Source: Elusimicrobiota bacterium
Lineage (GTDB): Bacteria; Elusimicrobiota; Elusimicrobia; FEN-1173
Direction: 5' to 3'
Length of the DNA: 64,000 nucleotides
Assembly: GCA_016722575.1 (NCBI GenBank)
Contig: JADKIY010000006.1
Location: 186,001-250,000, forward strand
The notes under the pieces were generated by a model that was not told where the DNA came from, did no database searches, and saw nothing but the letters and a program-made list of their open reading frames with translations. Numbering within the stretch: the stretch's first letter is position 1; the number at the start of each line of letters is the position of its first letter. The position numbers were made by a program, and so were the translations under genes. This document shows positions 49,238 through 57,484 of this stretch, piece after piece.

Positions 49238-50430
49238 ACCCGAACCTCTCCCGGCCCCCCCGGCCGACCGAGCCGCTGGTCTTGATTCCGCATCCCCGCC
49301 ATTACGCCTGGGGCGGCCGGGGGCCCGCCTCTTTCCTCCGCCGATTTCTGGGTCGCTCCCAGAGCGCGGTTCCCCTGGCCGAGGCGTGGTTCGGCGCCCA
49401 CCCCCTGGGCGCTTCCGCGGTGGCCGGGTCCCGGCAAACGCTCTACGACGTTCTCCGACGGCGGGTTCCCCGCACGCCCGCCGGACAATCCCCGCTTTCC
49501 TTCATGGCCAAAATCATCGAGGTTCGCCGGCCCCTGTCCTTGCAGGTCCACCCCGCCGCCCGCCGCGCCCGGCGGGGGTTTGACCGGGAAAACCGCGCCG
49601 GGGTCTCCCGGGACTCCGCCGACCGTTCCTACCGGGACCCCAACGCCAAACCCGAATACCTGGTGGCCCTCACCGCCTTTGAGTTGTTCGCCGATTGGCG
49701 CCCCCGCGCCCAATGGCGAACGGACCGATTTTGCCGCGCCGTTTTGGCGGGGGGGGCCGTACCGTCGACGGCCGGGATTCGGGCGCTGGTTCGGGCCGTG
49801 ACCGGGTGGGGGCCCGAGGAGGTCCGTCGATTGGGTCGCCGGGTTTTTTCGTCCGCCGCGCGGTCCTCCGCCGGGAGGGCCGGGTGGCTCGAACGAATTT
49901 GGCGGGAGCACGGGGAAACCCGCGGCGATCCGGCCGCGTTGCTGGTCCCTTTTATGGGGTACCACCGGCTAAAGCCGGGCGACGGGTTTTTTGTGCCCCC
50001 CGGGGTCGCGCACACCTATTTGGCGGGCGCGGGCCTCGAAGTGATGCGGTCCTCGGACAACGTTCTGCGTCTGGGGTTGACCGACAAAGCCCGCCGCCCG
50101 GCGGAGGCTCGATCGGCGCTTTCCATGGGGGCGCGGCCCCGGCGCGTGGCCGCGGGGGCCGCGCCTTTTTCTTCAAACGATTTTCGCGTATCGACCGTGG
50201 CCGTGGCCGCGGCCGGGCGCTCCCATCCGCTGGCCTGGCGGGGGCCCGCGCTTTTGATCCCCACCGTTCGGCCTCTGACGATTGAAATCGATGGATCGGC
50301 CTATCCATTGCCCTTGGGTCGGGGGCTTTTTCTTCCGGCCTCGGGGGCCGGCCAATGGTCCGCCCCGGGGGGGAGAGGCCGGGCCGGAGCCCTGGTCGAA
50401 GGGCGATTTTTCGTCGGACAACGGATTTGA
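49234..50430 (+). CDS. manA: Type I mannose-6-phosphate isomerase-like protein
   Basis: 398 residues starting at ATG 49234. PRHYAWGGRGPASFL opens the protein; zinc-site motifs LQVHP, DPNAKPEYLVAL and GDGFFVPPGVAHTYLAG are intact. Interconverts fructose-6-phosphate and mannose-6-phosphate, supplying GDP-mannose or related sugars. Placement among polysaccharide genes supports that role. The cupin-like C-terminal domain (about 290-398) is complete. Confidence 0.88.
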   Translation: MNPNLSRPPRPTEPLVLIPHPRHYAWGGRGPASFLRRFLGRSQSAVPLAEAWFGAHPLGASAVAGSRQTLYDVLRRRVPRTPAGQSPLSFMAKIIEVRRPLSLQVHPAARRARRGFDRENRAGVSRDSADRSYRDPNAKPEYLVALTAFELFADWRPRAQWRTDRFCRAVLAGGAVPSTAGIRALVRAVTGWGPEEVRRLGRRVFSSAARSSAGRAGWLERIWREHGETRGDPAALLVPFMGYHRLKPGDGFFVPPGVAHTYLAGAGLEVMRSSDNVLRLGLTDKARRPAEARSALSMGARPRRVAAGAAPFSSNDFRVSTVAVAAAGRSHPLAWRGPALLIPTVRPLTIEIDGSAYPLPLGRGLFLPASGAGQWSAPGGRGRAGALVEGRFFVGQRI

Positions 50431-50436
50431 TACAAT
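50428..50436 (+). promoter_or_regulatory. Extended -10 promoter upstream of the capsule-synthesis gene
   Basis: TGA-TACAAT (50428-50436) overlaps the last bases of manA. No good -35 box. The predicted leader is about 85 bases. Confidence 0.4.
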
Positions 50437-50527
50437 GCCGGGAACGGCCGCTCTCCCGGGGGCCGTGGCGCAACGCTTCAAATTTCCAAGGAACGGTTCC
50501 CCTCCGGGGGACATCGACGAGATTCCC

Positions 50528-51952
50528 ATGACCTCCGCCCCCCCTTCGCCTCCTTTGTTGATTACCACCCTCGCCGAATATCAAACGGCTTTTTGGCTGC
50601 CCGTCGGCCAGTTTCTGCGCGAGCGGGGGGTGGACGTCCATTTCCTTTCCTTCGACGATCGGAGCCACGAACGGTTGACCGCGGCGGGTCTCCCGTCGGT
50701 GAACGCCTTCGACGCGGCCCGCGCGGCCGGTTCCGCCGCGACGGCGGCGTCTTTTGAGGAATGGACGCATCGCCTGGGGGTGGCCGATCCGAATTTGTGG
50801 ATGAGCCACGAACGGGTGGCTTTCGGGCTTCGGGACGGCGGGGAATTGCGCCGTAAATTTTGCGCCGCGGCCGCGGCCGCCGAAGCGGCCCTGGGGCCCT
50901 TGTGCGCCGGCGGCCGCTTCCCCGTGGTCGTTCAGGAATTGGGGGGGTTTTTGTCCGTCGTCGGGACCTTTTTTGCGGCCCGGGCGCGCGGGTTGGATCA
51001 TTATTTTATTGAGCCGTCTTTTTTCAAGGGCCGTTTCCTTTTCCTCAAGAACACCTACGCGGCCAAGAAATTGAGCGCCAACCCCACGGTCGACCTTCAT
51101 CCCGAGGTCCGTCGGGTTCTGGAAAAAACCCGAGCCAGCCAGTCGTTGGTGATTCCGGTCAAAGACAAGCACCATTACGCCGCCCCCGAGCGGAAAATAT
51201 TCAACGCGCGCAACGTCAAACGGCTCCTGCAAAAATGGTGGGATCAACGATCGGGGAAACGCCAGGAATTCGGTTATTTGGGGGCCCACGTCGCGGGCCA
51301 CCTGCGCATGGTCGTCAACGGGTGGCGTTTGAAGGGATCGTACACGTCCCTGGAATCCCTGGGCCGTTTTCTTTATTACCCCCTGCACGTGCCCGGCGAT
51401 GTGGCGCTGACCTTGAGGGCCCCGGAATATTTTGATCAGCTGGCCTTGATCGACTATGTGGCCCGAACCGCGCCCGCGTCCCACCGGGTGGCGTTCAAAG
51501 AACACCCGGCCATGATCGGCGCCTTGGACGCCGGACGAATTCGCGCGCTCCTGCGTCGGCACGACAACGTGGCCCTTCTGCCGCCGCAAACGAACAACTA
51601 CGAGGTGCTGAAGGCGGCCGACGCGGTCATCACGGTGAATTCCAAGTCGGGCGCGGAGGCCCTGTTGTTGGGAAAGCCGGTGTTCGTTTTGGGCGACGCG
51701 TTTTACCGTTTCGCCCCGTCGGTCCGCCGCGTGGACCACCTTTCCCAATTGCCGGGGGCCCTCCGGGCGTTTGTTCAGTCCCCGGGGACCGCTCCGGACG
51801 CCCGCGCCGTGGAACGTTTTTTTCAAGAGGTCTGGGACGCCACCTGGCCGGGAGAGCTCTACCAACCGACTCCCGACGCCGCCCAGCGGTTCGCCGATTC
51901 CCTTCGACAGGCGCTGTCCACGAACGACCGGACCGCCGTTATCCCCGCGTGA
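50528..51952 (+). CDS. Capsule polysaccharide synthesis-like glycosyltransferase (KpsC/KpsS-type domain)
   Basis: About 474 residues from ATG 50528. The C-terminal half has FKEHPAMIGALDAGRI, TNNYEVLKAADAVITVNSKS and GAEALLLGKPVFVLGDAFY, the landmark block of capsule-synthesis proteins (KpsC/KpsS-like Kdo transferases and relatives). The N-terminal half resembles other GT-B proteins of surface glycan clusters. In-frame upstream starts exist, but one overlaps the predicted -10 box. Specific sugar unknown. Confidence 0.75.
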   Translation: MTSAPPSPPLLITTLAEYQTAFWLPVGQFLRERGVDVHFLSFDDRSHERLTAAGLPSVNAFDAARAAGSAATAASFEEWTHRLGVADPNLWMSHERVAFGLRDGGELRRKFCAAAAAAEAALGPLCAGGRFPVVVQELGGFLSVVGTFFAARARGLDHYFIEPSFFKGRFLFLKNTYAAKKLSANPTVDLHPEVRRVLEKTRASQSLVIPVKDKHHYAAPERKIFNARNVKRLLQKWWDQRSGKRQEFGYLGAHVAGHLRMVVNGWRLKGSYTSLESLGRFLYYPLHVPGDVALTLRAPEYFDQLALIDYVARTAPASHRVAFKEHPAMIGALDAGRIRALLRRHDNVALLPPQTNNYEVLKAADAVITVNSKSGAEALLLGKPVFVLGDAFYRFAPSVRRVDHLSQLPGALRAFVQSPGTAPDARAVERFFQEVWDATWPGELYQPTPDAAQRFADSLRQALSTNDRTAVIPA

Positions 51953-52006
51953 CCGCCCCGCTCTTCCCCCGGGTCGGGTCCCGCGCCGCGGGAAGGCCCT
52001 AACCCG

Positions 52007-52762
52007 ATGCCGGCCCCGACCGTTTCCATCGTCACCCCGGCGTACAACGCCGCTCCCTTCATCGAAGAAACCATCGCCTCGGTTCGGGCTCAAACGTTCC
52101 CGGATTGGGAGATGTGGGTCGTGGACGACCGCTCCAAAGACGACACGGCCGCCCGGGTGTCGGCGATCGCGGCCCGGGATCCGCGGGTGCGGTTGATTCG
52201 GCAACCCCGAAATGGCGGTCCCGCCCTGGCCCGGGACGCGGCGGTTCAAGCCGCCCGGGGACGCTACGTGGCCTTCCTGGACAGCGACGACACCTGGTTG
52301 CCCGCCAAACTCGAAAAACAGCTCGCGTTCATGGCGGCCAACGAGGCCGCCGTGTCCTTTACGTCGTTTCGCCGGGTCGATCGCGACGGGACGCGCGTGG
52401 GCGACCCGGTGGCCATTCCCCGGCGCCTCAATTACCGGCAGCTCCTTTCCAACACGGCGCTCGCCACCTCGACGGTGATCGTCGACCGGACCCGCACGGG
52501 GCCCTTTCGAATGACGCCGACCTATTACGACGATTTCGCCCTGTGGCTCGATTTATTGAAACGGGGGGTGGACGCGCAGGGTTTCTCCGAGGACCTGATG
52601 CGCTATCGGGTGGTCGGGCAATCGGTTTCCCGCAATAAATTTCGATCCGCGTTGTGGGTGTGGCGCACCTACCGGGGGGTGGAGAAATTGTCCTGGCCCA
52701 CGGCGGTGGTCTGTTTTGTCCAATACGCCCTGCGGGCCCTTTGGAAATACCGGCGGTTTTGA
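52007..52762 (+). CDS. Family 2 glycosyltransferase
   Basis: A 251-residue GT-A enzyme: VSIVTPAYNAAPFIEETIAS, WVVDDRSKDDT and FLDSDDTWLP (DxD motif), with a C-terminal region rich in aromatic and basic residues. Similar to enzymes that extend lipid-linked surface oligosaccharides. RBS GGGAAGG at a long but workable distance. wbpV-like gene starts eight bases after. Confidence 0.88.
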   Translation: MPAPTVSIVTPAYNAAPFIEETIASVRAQTFPDWEMWVVDDRSKDDTAARVSAIAARDPRVRLIRQPRNGGPALARDAAVQAARGRYVAFLDSDDTWLPAKLEKQLAFMAANEAAVSFTSFRRVDRDGTRVGDPVAIPRRLNYRQLLSNTALATSTVIVDRTRTGPFRMTPTYYDDFALWLDLLKRGVDAQGFSEDLMRYRVVGQSVSRNKFRSALWVWRTYRGVEKLSWPTAVVCFVQYALRALWKYRRF

Positions 52763-52769
52763 GGGCGCC

Positions 52770-53720
52770 TTGAACATCGGACGGGTGCTGGTGACCGGCG
52801 CCAACGGCTTTGTGGGCGGCGCGTTGCTGGAGGCCCTTCGGTCCGACGGCGTATCCGTTCGCGCGGCCGTTCGGACGGCGGATCGTCGCCCCGCGGGGGC
52901 GGAATTCGTCGCCGTCGGGGACGTGGGCCCCGCCACCGATTGGCGGGCGGCGTTGGCGGGCGTGGGCGCGGTGATTCACCTGGCGGGTCGGGCCCACGTG
53001 ATGGCGCCCGGGGACGACGGCGCCTTTGATCGCGTGAACGCGGGGGGGACCGCGGCGCTGGCCCGCGCGGCCGCCGAGGCCGGCGTGCGCCGATTCGTTT
53101 TTCTGAGCACCGTCGGCGTTCATGGCCTCCGCTCCCCCGGGGACCGACCGTTGACCGAAGACAGCCCCCTGTCCCCGGTCGGTCCCTACGCCCAATCCAA
53201 ACGCTCCGCGGAGGAATCTCTTCGCGACATCGCCCGGGCGGCGGGCATGGAATGGGTCGTCCTCCGACCCCCGTTGGTGTACGGGCCCGGGGCCCCCGGC
53301 AATTTCGCCCGTCTTCTTCGCTGGGCCCGTTCGGGCCTCCCGGTTCCGTTGGGCTCCTTGAGGGCCCGCCGGTCCTTCGTTTACGTCGGCAATTTGGCTT
53401 CGGCGTTGGTTCGAGCGCTGAATCATCCCGGGGCCGCGGGGCGTTCATTTTTGGTGAGCGACGGCGAGGACCTCTCCACCGGGGAACTTTTGCGGGGTCT
53501 TCGGGCGGCGGGGTTGCCGATGCGGCTGACGCCGTTCCCGGTGGGGGCGCTTCGGATTCTGGCCCGCTGGGCCGGGCGGTCCGCGGAATTCGACAAATTG
53601 GCGGACCCGTTCGCGTTGGACATCGGGTCCATCCGCCGGGTGTTGGCCTGGCGCCCCCCGTGGACGGTCCGGGAGGGGCTTTCCCGGTCCCTGGGGACCG
53701 TTTCCGGCGGTGGGAATTGA
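52770..53720 (+). CDS. NAD-dependent sugar epimerase/dehydrogenase (WbpV-like)
   Basis: 316 residues from TTG 52770, with GAGGG four bases upstream. Rossmann motif VLVTGANGFVGGALLEAL, HLAGRAHVM, FVFLSTVGVHG and the catalytic YAQSK; RPPLVYGPG and DGEDLSTGELLRGL are typical of the WbpV/UDP-QuiNAc-synthesis subgroup of SDR enzymes. Followed by WbpL-like and WbpM-like genes, which together would make UDP-N-acetylquinovosamine and load it on undecaprenyl phosphate. Confidence 0.82.
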   Translation: MNIGRVLVTGANGFVGGALLEALRSDGVSVRAAVRTADRRPAGAEFVAVGDVGPATDWRAALAGVGAVIHLAGRAHVMAPGDDGAFDRVNAGGTAALARAAAEAGVRRFVFLSTVGVHGLRSPGDRPLTEDSPLSPVGPYAQSKRSAEESLRDIARAAGMEWVVLRPPLVYGPGAPGNFARLLRWARSGLPVPLGSLRARRSFVYVGNLASALVRALNHPGAAGRSFLVSDGEDLSTGELLRGLRAAGLPMRLTPFPVGALRILARWAGRSAEFDKLADPFALDIGSIRRVLAWRPPWTVREGLSRSLGTVSGGGN

Positions 53721-53742
53721 TCCGCCGGGGAACGACGCCCCT

Positions 53743-53751
53743 TGGTATAAT
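53743..53751 (+). promoter_or_regulatory. Extended -10 promoter for the wbpL-wbpM pair
   Basis: TGG-TATAAT (53743-53751), a perfect extended -10, in the 91-base gap before the WbpL-like gene. No matching -35 at the usual distance. Confidence 0.55.
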
Positions 53752-53811
53752 GGGAGCCGGGTTATCGGAGGAGCGCCGCGCGCGCGCCGGCGAATCGGGG
53801 GGCCCACATCC

Positions 53812-54801
53812 ATGGGGTTTGACTTAGGCGGAACGGCATCGACCACCGCGGCGGTTTTTCTCGCCGTCGTGTTGTTCCACATTTTGTTGTTGCGATGGCG
53901 GAAGCACCTTCCCCTCGACCACCCCAACGACCGCTCCCTTCACTCGACGCCAACCCCGCGTGTCGGCGGCTTGGCGTTGATCCCCGGCCTGCTTCTGGGC
54001 GTCGGCGCCCTGGGTCGGGGAATGTCCGTCCCGCTGGGACTCGCCGCGGCCCTTTGCTTGTTCTCTTTTTTGGACGACCGTTTCGGGTTGCCCGTGGTCT
54101 TGCGTCTGGTGGCCCATCTTGGGGCGGCGGCGGTTTTCGTCGGGATCGGCGGGTTTTGGGGCGACCCTCGACGGGGCATCGCCTTGACGCTGTTGATCGT
54201 TTGGGGGACCAACCTTTTTAATTTCATGGACGGCTCGGATGGGTTGGCGGGAGGGATGGCGTTTTTTGGGTTTGCGGCCTACGGCGCGGCGGCCTTTCGG
54301 GCGGACGGCGCGGCCGGGGCCTTGGCGTGGGGGGTCGCCGCGGGATCGGCCGGGTTTCTCCTTTTTAATTTTCCGCCCGCCCGGGTGTTCCTCGGCGACG
54401 CGGGATCCATTCCCCTGGGATTCCTCGCGGTGTCGTTGGGCGTGGAGGGCTGGGCGAAGGGGCGGTGGCCGGCCTGGTTCCCGGCGCTGGTGTTCGCTCC
54501 CTTCTGGGTGGACGCGACGGTGACGCTGGTTCGTCGGATCTTGCGGGGGGAACCGGTGTGGCGGGCCCACCGAACGCACTATTATCAGCGATTAATTCAA
54601 ATGGGATGGGGGCATCGAAAAATGGCGTTGGTGGCGTATGGGCTCATGGCGATCTGCGGGGTCGGCGGACTGGTGCTTTTGCGCGCGACCGCCTTTGCCC
54701 AGCGGGCCTCCTTGGCCTGCGGGGCCGTGGGCGCGGGGGTCCTGATGGCCGACGTGGATCGAAGTTGGCGCCGCCGGGCCGCCGCCGGGGCTTCCCGATG
54801 A
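53812..54801 (+). CDS. WbpL/WecA-type initiating glycosyl-1-phosphate transferase
   Basis: 329 residues, polytopic. LDHPNDRSLHSTPTPRVGGLAL, FSFLDDRFGL, NLFNFMDGSDGLAGG, FLGDAGSIPLGF and the C-terminal HRTHYYQRLIQMGWGH (the His-rich loop) match the WbpL subgroup of the MraY/WecA family, which starts O-antigen on undecaprenyl phosphate. ATG 53812. Its 3' end overlaps the WbpM-like gene (ATGA). Confidence 0.88.
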   Translation: MGFDLGGTASTTAAVFLAVVLFHILLLRWRKHLPLDHPNDRSLHSTPTPRVGGLALIPGLLLGVGALGRGMSVPLGLAAALCLFSFLDDRFGLPVVLRLVAHLGAAAVFVGIGGFWGDPRRGIALTLLIVWGTNLFNFMDGSDGLAGGMAFFGFAAYGAAAFRADGAAGALAWGVAAGSAGFLLFNFPPARVFLGDAGSIPLGFLAVSLGVEGWAKGRWPAWFPALVFAPFWVDATVTLVRRILRGEPVWRAHRTHYYQRLIQMGWGHRKMALVAYGLMAICGVGGLVLLRATAFAQRASLACGAVGAGVLMADVDRSWRRRAAAGASR

Positions 54802-56660
54802 ATTTCAAAAAAATCCTCGTCTTTGTTCACGACGTGGCGGCGTCGGCCGTTGCCTGGTATGTGGCGTTCCTCCTTCGGTTCAATTTTTCCGTTCCGCCGG
54901 CCAACGTGGAAAGTTTGCTCTGGTCGATGGCCATTGTTGTTCCCCTTCAAGGCCTTGTTTTCTGGTGGTATGGACTCTACCGGAGCCTCTGGCGGTTCGC
55001 CAGCTTGCCGGATCTTCGGCGCATCGTCGTGGCCGTCTTCGTTTCCGCCGGGGCATCGGCCACCGCTTTGTTTCTCTACCGCCGGCTGGACCAAGTTCCC
55101 CGCTCCGTTCTGGTTCTCGACCCCATTCTCCTGGTGTTCGTCATGGGCGCCAGTCGGTTCCTCTACCGATCGTGGAAGGACGGGCATTTGATCCCCTTCC
55201 GCAAACTGGCCACCACCCCGGTGTTGGTTTTGGGCGCGGGTCGCGTGGCGTCCATGTTGTTGCGCGAATTGGCCCAGGACGGCCAGTGGCGGGTGGTCGG
55301 ACTGATGGACGACGACGTCACCAAGAAGGGGCGTTTGCTTTCCGGCGTTCCCGTGTTGGGCCCCATCTCCGAATTGGAACGGCACGCCCGGGAACGCGGG
55401 GTGCAACAAGTGATCTTGGCCATTCCCTCGGCGTCGCCCGCCCGTCGGCGGGCCCTGGTGGAAACGGCGGCGGGCCTCGGGCTGACGGTCCTCACCGTGC
55501 CGACGCTGGACGATTTGCTCACGGGGCGCATTTCGGTGTCCCGCGTTCGCCGGGTCGAATTGGAAGATTTGCTGGGCCGCGGACGGGTCAAATTAAACGA
55601 CGCCGGGCTCCACGAATTGCTGACCGATCGCACGGTGTTGGTGACCGGCGCGGGCGGGTCCATCGGGTCCGAACTGTGCCGCCAGATCGCCCGTTTTTCG
55701 CCGCGCTTGCTGGTGCTTTACGAAGCGAACGAATACGCGCTCTACCAAGTCGAGCAGGAGTTCGGGGAACGGTTCCCGGGAACTCCCGTGGCCGCGTTGG
55801 CGGGCGACGTCCGGGACGCCGGCCGATTGGAGGAGGTGTTCCAACGCCACCGGCCCGACGTCGTCTTTCACGCGGCGGCCTACAAACACGTGCCGCTCAT
55901 GGAAAACGACAATTGCTGGGAAGCCGTTCGGAACAACGTGCTGGGCACCTATCGGATCGCGCGCGCGTCGATCCAATCGGGCGTTCGGAAATTCGTTTTG
56001 ATTTCGTCCGATAAGGCCGTCAACCCCACCAACGTCATGGGGGCCACCAAACGGATGGCCGAAATGGTCTGCCAAGGACTGCAAACCCCCGGGAGCGGAA
56101 CGCGGTTTGTGGTCGTCCGTTTCGGGAACGTTCTCGGCAGCACCGGCAGCGTCATCCCCAAATTTCGGGACCAAATCGCCAAGGGCGGTCCCGTCACCGT
56201 CACCGACCCGGACATGACCCGCTTCTTCATGTTGATTCCGGAGGCCGCTCAGTTGGTTCTCCAAGCCGGGTTCATGGCCCAGGGCGGTGAAATTTGCGTA
56301 TTGGAGATGGGATCGCCGGTCCGCATTCTGGATTTGGCCCGGGACATGATCCGGCTTTCGGGGTTCAACCACGATGAGATTAAAATCGTTTTTACCGGTC
56401 TTCGTCCCGGTGAAAAATTGTTTGAGGAGCTTTTAGCGGACCAGGAACATACGTTGCCCACGCCCCACCCCAAGGTGCGCGTGGCCCAGGCCCGGGCCGT
56501 GCCGGCCGGTTGGTTGGATTACGTCGTGGGTTGGGTGGATTCCGACGCGCGGGTGGCCGACGCGGAGGTCAAAGCCGAAATGAAGCGGCTGGTGCCGGAA
56601 TACGCGCCCCCTTCCATGGCTCCGACCGCGGTTCCCGCTCCCCGGCCCGCCGCCCGCTGA
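54798..56660 (+). CDS. WbpM-like membrane UDP-GlcNAc 4,6-dehydratase
   Basis: 620 residues: four N-terminal membrane helices (about 1-120), a CoA-binding-like Rossmann region (VLVLGAGRVASMLL, about 138), and the catalytic SDR domain from about 275 with VLVTGAGGSIGSELCRQI, HAAAYKHVPLMENDN, SSDKAVNPTNVMGATKRMAE and RFGNVLGSTGSVIPKF. WbpM/PglF/CapD-type enzymes convert UDP-GlcNAc to the 4-keto-6-deoxy sugar. In the usual SDR Tyr-x-x-x-Lys position it has MGATK, the Met substitution characteristic of this large class. Precursor supply for the WbpV-like enzyme. Confidence 0.93.
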   Translation: MNFKKILVFVHDVAASAVAWYVAFLLRFNFSVPPANVESLLWSMAIVVPLQGLVFWWYGLYRSLWRFASLPDLRRIVVAVFVSAGASATALFLYRRLDQVPRSVLVLDPILLVFVMGASRFLYRSWKDGHLIPFRKLATTPVLVLGAGRVASMLLRELAQDGQWRVVGLMDDDVTKKGRLLSGVPVLGPISELERHARERGVQQVILAIPSASPARRRALVETAAGLGLTVLTVPTLDDLLTGRISVSRVRRVELEDLLGRGRVKLNDAGLHELLTDRTVLVTGAGGSIGSELCRQIARFSPRLLVLYEANEYALYQVEQEFGERFPGTPVAALAGDVRDAGRLEEVFQRHRPDVVFHAAAYKHVPLMENDNCWEAVRNNVLGTYRIARASIQSGVRKFVLISSDKAVNPTNVMGATKRMAEMVCQGLQTPGSGTRFVVVRFGNVLGSTGSVIPKFRDQIAKGGPVTVTDPDMTRFFMLIPEAAQLVLQAGFMAQGGEICVLEMGSPVRILDLARDMIRLSGFNHDEIKIVFTGLRPGEKLFEELLADQEHTLPTPHPKVRVAQARAVPAGWLDYVVGWVDSDARVADAEVKAEMKRLVPEYAPPSMAPTAVPAPRPAAR

Positions 56661-56797
56661 TATCACGAGTTTTTTCCACCGAAACCTTTATAAATCAATC
56701 CATTTTAAAGGCGTCGATCCGGTGGATTCACCGCGCCGAATATTGGACAATATGTTCGAAGCCCCATGAATAGTTCACCGATCACGCTTCTCTTCCC
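56661..56797 (+). promoter_or_regulatory. AT-rich promoter region ahead of the nonulosonic acid cluster
   Basis: An unusually AT-rich 137-base gap for this genome. It has a -10-like TATAAA (56689-56694) without a clear -35, and a perfect inverted repeat ATATTG-GA-CAATAT (56740-56753) that could be an operator. No terminator seen. Confidence 0.4.
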
Positions 56798-57484
56798 GTG
56801 ACCCGTTACGCGGCCATTATTCCGGCCCGGGCCGGTTCCAAGGGGATCCCCGGGAAAAATCTCAAAGCGATCGCCGGCAAGCCCCTGATCGTTTGGAGCG
56901 TCGAATCGGCGCTGGCCTGCCGTCGAATGGACGCCGTCGTGGTTTCCTCCGACGGGGACGACATCTTGGAGGCGGCCCGGCGCGGGGGAGCCGAAGCCCT
57001 TCGGCGGCCGGCGGCCTTGGCCACGGACGCGGCGGGCACGGAGCCCACCCTGGTTCACGCGGTCCAATGGCTGGAAAGCGTCGGTCGGCGGCCGGACGCT
57101 TTGGTCTTGCTTCAGCCGACGTCGCCCCTTCGCCGGGCGGGAACCTTGGACAAAGCCCTCGACCTTTTTGAGAAGAACGGGGCCGATTCCCTGCTGACGG
57201 TCTGCGAAAGCCACGCGTTCTTTTGGAAAAACCCGGCGGCGCCCGAGGCCCTTTACGATTTCCGGCACCGGCCCCGCCGGCAGGACATTCCGCCGGCCGA
57301 TCGTTGGTACCGGGAAAACGGGTCGATCTACGTGACCCGCACCGATGTTCTGCTGCGTGAAAACAATCGGTTGGGCGGGCGGATCGCGATGTTGCCCGTG
57401 AGCGAAGAGGAGAGCGTCGAAATCGACTCCGAAGCCGATTTCGCCATCGTCGAAAAACTTTTGGAACGAGAGAGACCGTCGTGA
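56798..57484 (+). CDS. Acylneuraminate cytidylyltransferase family protein (NeuA-like)
   Basis: 228 residues. IIPARAGSKGIPGKNLKAIAGKPLI is the CMP-sialate synthetase signature (split here as PARAGSKGIPGKN), with LLQPTSPLRRAG and YRENGSIYVTRTD further on. It activates a nonulosonic acid (sialic, legionaminic or pseudaminic) with CTP. GTG start; GTGA overlap with the synthase gene suggests a matched pair. Exact substrate not readable. Confidence 0.85.
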   Translation: MTRYAAIIPARAGSKGIPGKNLKAIAGKPLIVWSVESALACRRMDAVVVSSDGDDILEAARRGGAEALRRPAALATDAAGTEPTLVHAVQWLESVGRRPDALVLLQPTSPLRRAGTLDKALDLFEKNGADSLLTVCESHAFFWKNPAAPEALYDFRHRPRRQDIPPADRWYRENGSIYVTRTDVLLRENNRLGGRIAMLPVSEEESVEIDSEADFAIVEKLLERERPS

